Notes: generated by a model from the letters alone, not told the origin. A stretch of 46,947 nt of DNA from Paraglaciecola arctica BSs20135 (GCF_000314995.1 NZ_BAEO01000063.1:1-46947); one strand, 5' to 3'; counted from the first letter of the stretch, positions 38,021-46,464 are shown. Made by a program: numbers and translations.

Positions 38021-38944
38021 ATGCAAAAAATAGTATTAATGGGCGAATGTATGTTGGAACTTCGTCAAGCAAAAGATGGGTTAATGAATCAGTCTTTTGC
38101 TGGTGATACCTTCAATACTGCCGTCTATATGAAGCGAACATTTGCTCAGCAAGATATCGCTTTTATGACAGCTGTTGGGCAAGACACCATTAGTCAACAA
38201 ATGGTCTCTAGATGCAGTTCAGAAAATCTTAACAACCAGCATATCTTTGCCAAGAGCGACAGAAACCCTGGTATTTATTTAGTGCAAACTGATGAGCAGG
38301 GCGAACGTTCATTTTTGTATTGGCGTGATAGTTCTGCTGCCAAACAGGTGATGCAATATGTCGACCAAGCCGCTATAGATGAACTTTGTAAAGCCGATTT
38401 ATTCTTCTTCTCTGGTATATCCATTGCGATATTAGAGCCTCAAGACAGAGATGCTTTTTGGGCGATGCTTGAGCAACTAAAAAAAGCGGGTGTGAAAATT
38501 GGCTTTGATCCCAATTATCGCCGTCGTCTTTGGAACAGCGCCGATGAAGCCAAAGCAGAGTTTGCCAAGGCTTATGCTGCTAGCGATATCATGATGCCGG
38601 GTGTTGATGACTTTAAGCAGCTTTACGACATCGAATCCCTTGAGGACATCCTAGCGTTTTGTCAGCCTTTTGGTATTGCCGAATTGGTGCTTAAAAACGG
38701 CCCAGAGAGTGTCTATTGTCAGTTAGATGGTCAACTAACACATGTTGCTATAACACCAGTCACTAATGTAGTGGACACCACCTCTGCAGGTGATTCCTTC
38801 AATGGCGTTTATTTAGGTGCTAGGTTGTCTGGGCAAGATATTACATCCTCGGTTAATCTCGCTGCAACTGCAGCGGGCATTGTGATCCAGCATCCAGGAG
38901 CTATTGCTCCGGTTGATGCCTTCGATAATATCCATCTATCATAA
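38021..38944 (+). CDS. kdgK: 2-keto-3-deoxygluconate kinase
   Basis: A 307-residue PfkB-family sugar kinase that turns KDG into KDPG, the entry to the Entner-Doudoroff aldolase. It begins MQKIVLMGECMLELRQ. It has the substrate segment SFAGDTFNTAVYMKR and the ATP/catalytic signature VDTTSAGDSFNGVYLGA with the catalytic Asp in AGDSF. It is last gene of the alginate operon and ends at a strong terminator. No eda aldolase gene follows, so that step must be encoded elsewhere. Confidence 0.93.
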   Translation: MQKIVLMGECMLELRQAKDGLMNQSFAGDTFNTAVYMKRTFAQQDIAFMTAVGQDTISQQMVSRCSSENLNNQHIFAKSDRNPGIYLVQTDEQGERSFLYWRDSSAAKQVMQYVDQAAIDELCKADLFFFSGISIAILEPQDRDAFWAMLEQLKKAGVKIGFDPNYRRRLWNSADEAKAEFAKAYAASDIMMPGVDDFKQLYDIESLEDILAFCQPFGIAELVLKNGPESVYCQLDGQLTHVAITPVTNVVDTTSAGDSFNGVYLGARLSGQDITSSVNLAATAAGIVIQHPGAIAPVDAFDNIHLS

Positions 38945-38968
38945 AATAAAAAGTAGTCTTTTTTTGAT

Positions 38969-39003
38969 AAAGCCATACTGTAATTAGTGCAGTATGGCTT
39001 TTT
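38969..39003 (+). terminator. Terminator of the alginate operon
   Basis: AAAGCCATACTG and CAGTATGGCTTT pair around 9 bases and end in a T-run, 25 bases after kdgK. Confidence 0.92.
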
Positions 39004-39117
39004 GCATTTATTCTCTAAAAATCCCCGCAATATCATATTGAACATAAATACTGTGAATTTACATTCCACTCTTAAATAAGCCATATTTATTCTAGTACTT
39101 TAAATTTTGAGGTTTTT

Positions 39118-40290
39118 ATGACGATTCTCGCGTTTCCTGCTGAACTTAAACCACTGGAAAAGCGTTGTGCTGTGTTACCAGTCAACGTTAAAGCATACAA
39201 ATTATTGGGTGCTACTGTGCTTGTACAAGCCGGTATCGGCGAACATATCCATGTGACTGATAAAGAATATGTAGCGGCTGGGGCAGAAATTGTGACAACT
39301 CGCAGTGAGCTCTTAGCCAAGGCCGATATTGTACCTAGCTTGCACAAGTTAAGTGTAGATGACCTAAGCCACGTAAAACCCGACACACTTATTGTTAGTT
39401 ACTTAGATCCATTTAATGAGAAGGGTTTTGTAACCAGTTTGTGCGACAAAAACATCACTAGCATTAGCATGGAAATGATCCCGCGCATTAGCCGTTGTCA
39501 AAAAATGGATGCCTTAAGTTCCCAGGCCAGTTTGGCGGGTTATGTAATGGTGATGCAAGCAGCAAATCAGCTAGACAGTGTGTTACCCATGATGATGACA
39601 CCGGCAGGCACCCTTAAGCCCGCTAAAGTATTTGTGATTGGTGCTGGAGTGGCAGGTTTACAGGCTATTGCTACAGCTAAACGTTTAGGAGCCAGTGTAA
39701 CTGCATTCGATACCCGAACAGTGGTAGCCGAGCAAGTGCAATCACTAGGTGCTAAATTTTTACATATCGATTTAGGTGAAACCGGTGAAACGGGGCAGGG
39801 TTACGCTCAGGCTCTTACACCTGAACAAATGTTAATCCAGCAACGTGAACAGGCCAAATGTATTGCCGATTCAGACATAGTGATCACTACGGCTCAGTTG
39901 TTTGGGCGCAAACCGCCACTGTTGATTGACCAACAAACCGTTGAATTGATGCAGCCAGGTAGTGTGATAGTGGATATGGCTGCCGAAAATGGCGGTAACG
40001 TTGAAGGCACTATAGCGGGTGAAATTATTCAGCACCAAGGAGTGACTATCATTGGCACCGGGAGTTGGGCTAATGGTGTGGCCAAACATGCTACGCAAAT
40101 GTATGCCAACAATCTGTTTAATTTAATCAGCGAATTTTGGAACAAAGAAGACAATGTTTTCAAATTAGATATTGAAGACGAAGTGCAGTCTGGTTGCATC
40201 ATTACTCATCAAGGGCAAGTCGTGAATGCCATGCTTAAATCTATCTATGCCGCCAATAATTCATCCACAACCGATAAAGAGGAAGCCTAA
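39118..40290 (+). CDS. pntAA: NAD(P) transhydrogenase alpha subunit, part 1
   Basis: A 390-residue cytoplasmic NAD(H)-binding domain I of the proton-translocating transhydrogenase. It has VFVIGAGVAGLQAIATAKRLGA as its dinucleotide fold, DTRTVVAEQVQSLGAKF, and the mobile-loop region GRKPPLLI. In E. coli alpha is one 510-residue chain; here it is split, as in Rhodospirillum. GAGG lies five bases before the ATG. Its stop overlaps the next start by one base. Confidence 0.93.
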   Translation: MTILAFPAELKPLEKRCAVLPVNVKAYKLLGATVLVQAGIGEHIHVTDKEYVAAGAEIVTTRSELLAKADIVPSLHKLSVDDLSHVKPDTLIVSYLDPFNEKGFVTSLCDKNITSISMEMIPRISRCQKMDALSSQASLAGYVMVMQAANQLDSVLPMMMTPAGTLKPAKVFVIGAGVAGLQAIATAKRLGASVTAFDTRTVVAEQVQSLGAKFLHIDLGETGETGQGYAQALTPEQMLIQQREQAKCIADSDIVITTAQLFGRKPPLLIDQQTVELMQPGSVIVDMAAENGGNVEGTIAGEIIQHQGVTIIGTGSWANGVAKHATQMYANNLFNLISEFWNKEDNVFKLDIEDEVQSGCIITHQGQVVNAMLKSIYAANNSSTTDKEEA

Positions 40291-40571
40291 TGGACGCCGT
40301 ATATTTACTATTTATTTTACTACTGTCGATCTTTGTCGGCTTTGAACTTATCCAAAAAGTCCCTGCTACGTTACATACCCCTTTGATGTCTGGCGCTAAT
40401 GCTATTTCTGGTATCACAGTTGTAGGTGCACTGGCCTTGGCGGGCAGCGACAGCATGGGAGGATATTCCTCTTATCTAGGGGCATTCGCAGTCTTTTTAG
40501 CGACCATAAACGTTGTGGGAGGTTATTTGGTTACTGACCGAATGCTCGCCATGTTTAAGAAAAAGCAGTAG
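40290..40571 (+). CDS. pntAB: NAD(P) transhydrogenase alpha subunit, part 2
   Basis: A 93-residue membrane protein with three helices. It contains TLHTPLMSGANAISGI, the conserved segment of transhydrogenase domain II, and ends with a cytosolic basic tail. It is the membrane half of the split alpha subunit and lies between pntAA (TAATG overlap) and pntB (8 bases). Confidence 0.94.
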   Translation: MDAVYLLFILLLSIFVGFELIQKVPATLHTPLMSGANAISGITVVGALALAGSDSMGGYSSYLGAFAVFLATINVVGGYLVTDRMLAMFKKKQ

Positions 40572-40579
40572 AGAATATT

Positions 40580-41983
40580 ATGATAGAAACAACCACAACC
40601 GATCTCATTATCAACTTCAGCTACGTGCTCGCTGCTGCCTTGTTCATTTTTGGCCTAAAGCTGCTTGGACATCCTTCTTCAGCTCGTAAAGGTAACTTGC
40701 TCTCTGCCATTGCCATGCTTATTGCCATAGTTGTCACTATGTTTGATAACAATATTGTTAGTTTTCAGATGATAGCCATTGCTATGTTAGCGGGCAGCAT
40801 ACTGGGAGTGTTAGCCGCCAGATTGATAGCCATGACAGCCATGCCTGAAATGGTGTCTTTGCTAAACGGCATCGGCGGCCTTGCCAGTTTATTTGTTGCT
40901 TGGGCGACAGTTGAAGCTAACAGTGAATTTAGCGTTTTCACTATGATAGTTACCTTTCTGGCCTTGTTAATTGGCGGCGTAACCTTTTCCGGTAGCCTAA
41001 TCGCATGGGCAAAACTCAGTGAACGCATTACGGGTCGCTCTGTCACCTTCGCAGGCCAAGCAGTGTTCAATAGCCTGTTGGTATTGGTCATTATTTTTGC
41101 TGCATACCTTTTTGTTGCTCAGCCTACTATGTTAGCTGGGGTGAATATCGATTTTAATATGGTGTTGTATACTGCCATGGGTTTAGCGTTGTTATTTGGC
41201 ATTATGTTGGTATTACCCATAGGCGGCGCAGACATGCCTGTGGTGATATCACTGCTGAATTCTTATTCTGGGCTCGCCGCCTGTGCCGCAGGTTTTGCTC
41301 TACATAATAACATTTTGATTGTGGCCGGTTCGCTGGTTGGTGCTAGCGGTATTATCCTTACCAACATCATGTGTAAAGCCATGAACCGCTCGTTAACTAA
41401 TGTGTTATTCAGCGGCTTTATGCCAGTCACTAAAACCGACATGGTGATAGAAGGAGAAGTTAAGCCTTTATCTGCTGAGGACGCATATTATGTGCTCGAA
41501 GCCGCGCAATCGGTAGTTGTTATTCCCGGTTACGGTATGGCAGTTGCCCAAGCGCAACACGCCATGAAAGAGCTACAACAATTGTTAGAAGAAAACGGCG
41601 CTGAAGTGGCCTACGCCATTCACCCAGTAGCAGGGCGGATGCCTGGGCACATGAACGTACTATTAGCTGAAGCCGATGTGTCTTATGAACAGTTATTTGA
41701 AATGGACGAAATCAACAAACGTATTCAAAACTTTGACGTGGCCATGGTGATTGGCGCCAACGACGTGGTTAACCCAGCCGCCCGAGAAATGAAAGGCAGC
41801 CCCATTTACGGTATGCCTGTGATTAATGCGGATTTGGCGAAAAACGTGTTTGTGCTTAAACGTGGTATGGCATCGGGTTTTGCCGGTATCGACAACCCGC
41901 TGTTTTTCAAACCTAATTGCCGAATGATATTTGGTGATGCCAAAGAAACCTTAGGTCATATGATCCGACAGTTTTCGGACTAA
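40580..41983 (+). CDS. pntB: NAD(P) transhydrogenase beta subunit
   Basis: A 467-residue protein with about nine membrane helices, then the NADP(H)-binding domain III: VVVIPGYGMAVAQAQHAMKEL, YAIHPVAGRMPGHMNVLLAEA, VAMVIGANDVVNPAA and FVLKRGMASGFAG. With the alpha parts it uses the proton gradient to make NADPH from NADH. NADPH supply could support the DEH reductase of the neighbouring locus, but they are separate transcription units. Confidence 0.96.
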   Translation: MIETTTTDLIINFSYVLAAALFIFGLKLLGHPSSARKGNLLSAIAMLIAIVVTMFDNNIVSFQMIAIAMLAGSILGVLAARLIAMTAMPEMVSLLNGIGGLASLFVAWATVEANSEFSVFTMIVTFLALLIGGVTFSGSLIAWAKLSERITGRSVTFAGQAVFNSLLVLVIIFAAYLFVAQPTMLAGVNIDFNMVLYTAMGLALLFGIMLVLPIGGADMPVVISLLNSYSGLAACAAGFALHNNILIVAGSLVGASGIILTNIMCKAMNRSLTNVLFSGFMPVTKTDMVIEGEVKPLSAEDAYYVLEAAQSVVVIPGYGMAVAQAQHAMKELQQLLEENGAEVAYAIHPVAGRMPGHMNVLLAEADVSYEQLFEMDEINKRIQNFDVAMVIGANDVVNPAAREMKGSPIYGMPVINADLAKNVFVLKRGMASGFAGIDNPLFFKPNCRMIFGDAKETLGHMIRQFSD

Positions 41984-42058
41984 ATGACATATTAAAGCTC
42001 GCTAATGCCTTTGCTGATTAAAAAGTCAGCAATGAGTCATGATAATGTCACAAAAAAC

Positions 42059-42086
42059 TTGCAAGGCAGGCGCTGCTCGCTATAAT
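42059..42086 (+). promoter_or_regulatory. tRNA-Leu promoter
   Basis: TTGCAA, a 16-base spacer and a consensus TATAAT, followed by the GC-rich word GCTCGCC typical of stable-RNA promoters. The leader contains a perfect palindrome GTTTGGTTCAACCAAAC at 42101-42117. Confidence 0.75.
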
Positions 42087-42133
42087 GCTCGCCTCTTGAC
42101 GTTTGGTTCAACCAAACATTAAGTGTTTGCAAA

Positions 42134-42218
42134 GCCAGTGTGGTGGAATTGGTAGACACGCTAGATTCAAAATCTGGTTTCTTCGGGAGTGGCGGTTCGA
42201 GTCCGCCCACTGGTACCA
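42134..42218 (+). tRNA. tRNA-Leu (CAA)
   Basis: An 85-base class II tRNA with encoded CCA. The acceptor arms GCCAGTG and CACTGGT pair with one G-T. The anticodon loop TTCAAAA gives CAA, reading UUG. A long variable arm (GTTTCTTCGGGAGT region) and the T-arm GGCGGTTCGAGTCCGCC are complete. It marks the border between ordinary genes and a repeat-rich region. Confidence 0.97.
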
Positions 42219-42265
42219 CTTTGCAGATAACAATAAACCGACATTTGTCGGTTTTTTTGTGTCTG
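42206..42265 (+). repeat. 60-bp direct repeat, tRNA end plus terminator (copy 1)
   Basis: Covers the last 13 bases of the tRNA, the spacer ACTTTGCAGATAACA, the terminator and GTGTCTG. It is repeated nearly exactly at 42472-42531. Confidence 0.9.
42235..42258 (+). terminator. tRNA-Leu terminator
   Basis: AAACCGAC and GTCGGTTT pair around ATTT and run into seven T. Confidence 0.92.
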
Positions 42266-42305
42266 GGGTTTGGAAGGATGTCTTTTGAGTAGTCATATAC
42301 ACATC

Positions 42306-42389
42306 CATGATGATCCGCACCCAATCTCAGCGTCCATGCTGAGATGAAAAACTAGGCGATGCAGTGCATCTAAAGAATCTAGCTTTCCC
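42306..42389. repeat. Structured element, copy A
   Basis: An 84-base unit made of a conserved lead (CATGATGATC..CACCCA), a hairpin ATCTCAGC/GCTGAGAT with loop GTCCAT, an outer stem CTAG/CTAG, an inner stem GATGC/GCATC with loop AGT, and the unpaired word TAAAGA. Copy B follows head to tail with different but still paired stems. It encodes no protein. Confidence 0.8.
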
Positions 42390-42471
42390 CATGATGATCA
42401 TCACCCAATCTCGACTTCCTTGTCGAGATGTTCAGTCAGGCGGAGCCGTGCTCCTAAAGAGACTGACTGAA
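42390..42471. repeat. Structured element, copy B
   Basis: The same layout as copy A with compensating changes: ATCTCGAC/GTCGAGAT with loop TTCCTT, TTCAGTCAG/CTGACTGAA, GGAGC/GCTCC with loop CGT, and the kept unpaired words GC and TAAAGA. It ends where the second copy of the tRNA 3' end begins. Confidence 0.8.
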
Positions 42472-42531
42472 CCCACTGGTACCACTTTGCAGATAACATT
42501 AAACCGACTTATGTCGGTTTTTTTGTGTCTG
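42472..42531 (+). repeat. 60-bp direct repeat, tRNA end plus terminator (copy 2)
   Basis: Near-identical to 42206-42265: it begins CCCACTGGTACCA, includes a working terminator hairpin (AAACCGAC/GTCGGTTT, T7) and ends GTGTCTG. There is no complete tRNA before it. Confidence 0.9.
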
Positions 42532-42604
42532 AAATTCGGCGGGTGTTTGAAGGTGGAATTCACCTTTTGGGTTAGTTATTACCAAAAGTGCATGCGCTGC
42601 GCTT

Positions 42605-42681
42605 ACTGGCGTCCATGCCAGTTTTTGACTCGAATCCTTTCGAGCCAGTTACTCTTTTTTCTGCAGCAAAAAAAGAGTAAC
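42605..42681. repeat. Three-hairpin cluster
   Basis: ACTGGC/GCCAGT with loop GTCCAT (42605-42622), CTCGA/TCGAG with loop ATCCTT (42629-42644), then a 13-bp stem GTTACTCTTTTTT / AAAAAAGAGTAAC (42648-42681) around CTGCAGCA. The loops of the first two match those of the elements at 42306-42471. Confidence 0.75.
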
Positions 42682-42694
42682 CAGAAAAACGCCG

Positions 42695-42837
42695 CTCGAG
42701 GGCAAAGCTCTTCATCCAATAATTGATTCCATTTTGCAGGTCGCGCTGAGCCGTTCCAGACGGCGCACCGCTCAATCGCCTGTCCATGGCGATTGACCCA
42801 CAAAATGGAATCAATTATTGGCGAGCTTTGAGTCGAG
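42695..42837. repeat. 143-nt three-helix palindrome
   Basis: Nested inverted repeats: CTCGA/TCGAG outermost, CAAAGCTC/GAGCTTTG, and a perfect 21-bp helix (42716-42736 with 42801-42821). The inside folds into two hairpins, GCCGT/ACGGC with loop TCCAG and a 9-bp stem TCAATCGCC/GGCGATTGA with loop TGTCCAT. It encodes no protein; frames across it are shadows of the palindrome. Confidence 0.8.
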
Positions 42838-42880
42838 GGTAGATCAAGTGCATCGGCTTTGCCGACTAAGAGATTTTGGT

Positions 42881-42960
42881 TGCTTCGCAATTTATTAACA
42901 TGGGTGGCTTGGTAATTCACTGCTTCGCAATTTATTAACATGGGTGGCTTGGTAATTCAC
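42881..42960. repeat. Exact 40-bp tandem duplication
   Basis: Bases 42881-42920 are repeated without change at 42921-42960. The 16-base core ATGGGTGGCTTGGTAA occurs a third time, inverted, at 46714-46729, just ahead of the transposase gene. Confidence 0.95.
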
Positions 42961-43062
42961 TATTGGAATAACACAATTGAGCGCTTGGATAGCTTGAAGG
43001 CCGGTAAATTTGCTGATCAAGTTGCGGAACTTCAGTTAGCAATTAACCAATCAATGGATTGA
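42940..43062 (+). pseudogene. Probable gene remnant, 40 codons
   Basis: From the ATG in the second 40-bp unit the frame reads MGGLVIHYWNNTIERLD then SLKAGKFADQVAELQLAINQ and SMD before TGA. The second half looks like a real amphipathic helical C-terminus. There is no ribosome-binding site, and the duplication would shift any longer frame. The parent family is not recognised. From 43063 to 43340 I see no supportable gene. Confidence 0.35.
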
Positions 43063-43340
43063 GTGGAGCGCTGCCTAAGTGCGTCTCACGGTAAATAGTG
43101 CTTGGCCGTAAGTGTTTGAAGCAATACTCTCAGTGCCAAGCTTCAAACTCGGTTCTTGGCCAGTTTGCTGAAAGTTCAGGTACCAGAAACTTACCTGAGA
43201 AATTGATCATCACTGTAAAGGCTTCCATGTCGCTACTTTGCCTCGACAACAATCCTGACACAGGGGCATCCAGTGGGCGGTTTCGGATAACGCCTCCACT
43301 TTAAGTAAGTATAGTGTTGCGTTGACCAGTTGAACTCACA

Positions 43341-43397
43341 GCTCATTTTTGCCATTCGACTTGATAAATTATTTAGTCCGCTTTGGGCGTGAAGCAG
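43341..43397. repeat. Flanking direct repeat, left copy
   Basis: About 57 bases ending TAGTCCGCTTTGGGCGTGAA then GCAG, matched in the same direction at 46315-46370 on the other side of the VCBS gene. A hairpin AGGTCTGC/GCGGACCT follows at 43408-43428. The remaining bases to 43602 hold only AT-rich sequence with the word CTGTCCCCAG. Confidence 0.8.
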
Positions 43398-43602
43398 TGG
43401 TGCATCTAGGTCTGCTTTTGGCGGACCTAAACAAATAGACTCTATTAAACTATTGATATAATACTTCAGTTAACCCTGTCCCCAGTTTTATTGAAAATAT
43501 TATGCCTATTTTAATTTTTACAAATCAATTGGATATAAATATAAGAAAACACTCTGCAAATTCTTTGCATAGCACTCACAGAGCAATAATAAAAGCCAAC
43601 GA

Positions 43603-46033
43603 CTACTTGGTAAATTTATTCAGATGGATAAGCAACTCACGTCCAGTTGTCATCACTACGTCAGGCTTACCGTCTTCATTAATATCTTCAATTAATGCAT
43701 CTTGAGAGATAAATGGGATACGCACTGAAGGTCCAAAAGTTTTTCCTTCCTGTTGAAACAATAGCAGTGAATAATCAAAATTCACATTAACTAGGATGTC
43801 CAACAAACCATCAGCATTGAAATCTGCAAATCGTGCAGGCCGGTCTTCAAGCTCCACAGAATTATAAGAGTGCCTTACTTCTACAGGCAATGTATCAAGA
43901 AAGGTTGAAGTACCACTCAAGGTGTCACCATCAATGCTGTACACAAATAATTCATAGCCTTTGTACCTTTGACCTAGAGCAAAAACAATCTCACTCACAC
44001 CGTCTCCATTCAGATCCTGAATAGTAAAATTGTACGGAAAACAAGCTCGTTCAGCACTCAGATTACAATCATCATCAACCTGCACTTCCTGGGTTGTAAT
44101 AAAATCTTTCCCATCAAAACTGACTATTTGTAAATACAAATCCCCAAAAGACCGTCTAATTAAGACAGCCAACTCAGTTTGCCCATCAGAGTCAATGTCA
44201 CCAACAGCAAAAGCAGTGAGTGATTGTGTATTAGGGATGTCGACGGAAGAATCTCTATCGAAAACGACAAAGTCAAATTCGCCTTGTTCAGATTGCAATC
44301 CAAAATGAAGCTCTTTGTATACGTGTTCCAAATTCATAAAAATATCAGGGATTTCATCGCCGTTAAGATCTACAACCTGTGGCCATTTCAGACTAACATT
44401 TGGCACTTCTGTGAGCTCAACTTGTGGTCCCAATTCGCCGCTGGGGGAAATGGGCGAATAAACCAGAGCAGATGTTAACCCACGCCCTTCAATAAAAAGC
44501 CACTCCGGATTTCCATCCCCCGTAATGTCTGCAAAATTGTGACGACCTCTACTAAGACTAGATTCCAGTTTATTAGTGACTAAATGATCATAACTCCCTT
44601 GTTCATTGCGGTTGAATACATACCCACGAGTGCCGGTATTGTGATGTAAAAACAATTCGTGCTTGCCGTCAGCATCTATATCGACAGTCGTCATAGAATT
44701 AAGTCTTGTGAAGCGACCATCTACCACCATTTCCTGCCGGTAAGTATCAAATAGCTCTATTTTATTGAACCTCACGGCAATTGAGTCTGTGGATTTGTTG
44801 CCAGTATCATCCGTTACCGTAAGTCCAATACAATATTCGCCATATTCACTTACTATGACTGAAGGAGTGGCCGTCTCTTCATTGATAAGTTGAATATTCG
44901 ATGCATGGGAACTGAAGTTAACTGATAACTGACAGAGATAAGAAGACGCAGGTTCTACATGCCATGAATATGAAAAAGAGTCTCCATCGGCATCAAAGCT
45001 GAGTAAGCCAGATAAGGAAACTTTATTACTACCATTGAAATTAACGGCAATGTCATCACCAGCAAAAGCAAAAGGAGGTGTATCGCTTGACGTACCACCT
45101 AAATGAACTAGTTCTAGAGGTTTCGCGGCACCGTTTCCATTTTCATCAATAAGTATTTTGAGAATTTGACCATAATCCTCATACTTATGCTCAACAAAAG
45201 AGAGTATGGCTTTCGAATTCTGATTGCCGTTAATAATAACTTTACCAGTTCCAATTACATCCGCCAGGCAATAGCTACGGTCGGATGCTACGCAGACTAA
45301 ATCGGTATTGGTTTCAACATCTATAAAACCTTGATCAGACAAATATAATCGGCCTTGTATATTGAGCCCAATCTCATTGGTCAGCGACCTACTATCGTCA
45401 TACTTTGTTACTTGCTGATAGTTTTCAAACCAGTACTGCTTCCCATTCACGTTGTCGTTGATCTCCAGTGAATGCATGTTAAATGATTCTGTCGCTGTTC
45501 CAGGTTCAAGATGGTAGTTTAAATCACCGTGAAGACTAAGGTTTGCTTCTTGATCTCGGAGAGTAACTTTAGAAAACTCAATACTGCCACTTCCCAAATC
45601 ATCACGATAAAAGTCCCAGTCTTTTATATCAAATGTCACCCCCCCATCTAACACTGTACCGGAGCAGTCGTTATAGTTGGAAAATTCAAGCAGCAAGGTT
45701 CCCCTCAGGTTGGCGGCGTTACGATTGTCTGTGAATTTTGCTGTTCCACCGCAACCGCCTATGAGCTGGTCCCCCTCGACGGTGGATTGACCGTCGGAAG
45801 AGGCCGTCGCTAATCCAGCTGAAAATACATCTCCAATCAATACATCCACAATCGATTTTGCATTAGCTTCTGTAATGTCGGCTTTAGACTGCAAACCTGA
45901 ATACAATTGGGTGGAAGGTTGTGATGGAGTTGAAGGTGTATCTGGATTCTTAGTGGTTGAGCCCCCCCCCTCCTCCTCCGCAACCTGAGATAATAAAAGG
46001 GTATAGAAAAGACAGGAATACAATGCGATTCAT
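43603..46033 (-). CDS. FG-GAP/VCBS-repeat lipoprotein, out of frame at G9 tract
   Basis: A surface or periplasmic lipoprotein of about 810 residues. Translation should start at ATG 46033, with AAGGA seven bases before it: MNRIVFLSFLYPFIISGC, a signal ending in a lipobox. Right after the cysteine a poly-glycine coding stretch contains nine G in a row; as sequenced the frame then meets a stop, while eight G would join it to the 800-residue frame (STTKNPDTPS onward). That frame has a novel beta-rich N-terminal part, a PKD-like domain (FAGDDIAVNF, DADGDSFSYSWHV) and a propeller with seven Asp-rich calcium loops such as DIDADGKHE, DLNGDGVSE and DINEDGKPD. Function is unknown; such proteins often mediate adhesion. 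It is flanked by direct repeats. Confidence 0.8.
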
Positions 46034-46314
46034 CTCGACATCCTTGTTTATAAAATAAATTAACGGCTAGTACTTCAGCTTCAGGCATAGTTTTACTTTT
46101 GGCTTACAACAAGTAACTTTAATTTACGAAGTACATGTTTACGAGATCTTACCCTGTGATGTTTGGTTTGACTAGAAATAGAGTCATTCTATTGAGATAT
46201 CTTTACGCCATTCTACGAGTTTAAAGAAGCAGTGTATTTAGGGGGACCTTTTAAGGTTCAGAACTTGTAAACCACACGAACTTGTCTGGTTGAAAAGTCC
46301 AGAGCCCGAGATTC

Positions 46315-46370
46315 GCTCATTTGTCCGTTCGACCTGATAAGTTATTTAGTCCGCTTTGGGCGTGAAGCAG
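46315..46370. repeat. Flanking direct repeat, right copy
   Basis: Matches 43341-43397 with few changes; the last 29 bases are almost identical. The 280 bases between the VCBS gene start and this repeat, and the stretch up to 46464, show no gene. Confidence 0.8.
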
Positions 46371-46464
46371 ACGGTTGCATTGGTCAAGTAATATTTGCGG
46401 GGGATATTTCAGGAATTGACCGCATTTCTTCCCCGCCTCATTTTTTCAAATTAAGGAATAGATA

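Noticed and set aside
42572-42941. Minus-strand frames across the hairpin region
   Set aside because: The frames read through perfect palindromes and hairpin loops; such translations are a known artefact of repeat DNA and no ribosome-binding site is seen.
43098-43304. 68-codon plus-strand frame
   Set aside because: No convincing ribosome-binding site, no family features, and an equally long open frame exists on the other strand (about 43139-43312), so neither can be supported.
43341-43431. Integron attC site at the repeat beside the VCBS gene
   Set aside because: Paired arms end in CCTAAAC, but the matching GTTRRRY-type core is absent and no integrase is in view.
46381-46446. Terminator from GCGGGG and CCCCGC followed by T6
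   Set aside because: The arms are short and about 35 bases apart, so pairing is not convincing.
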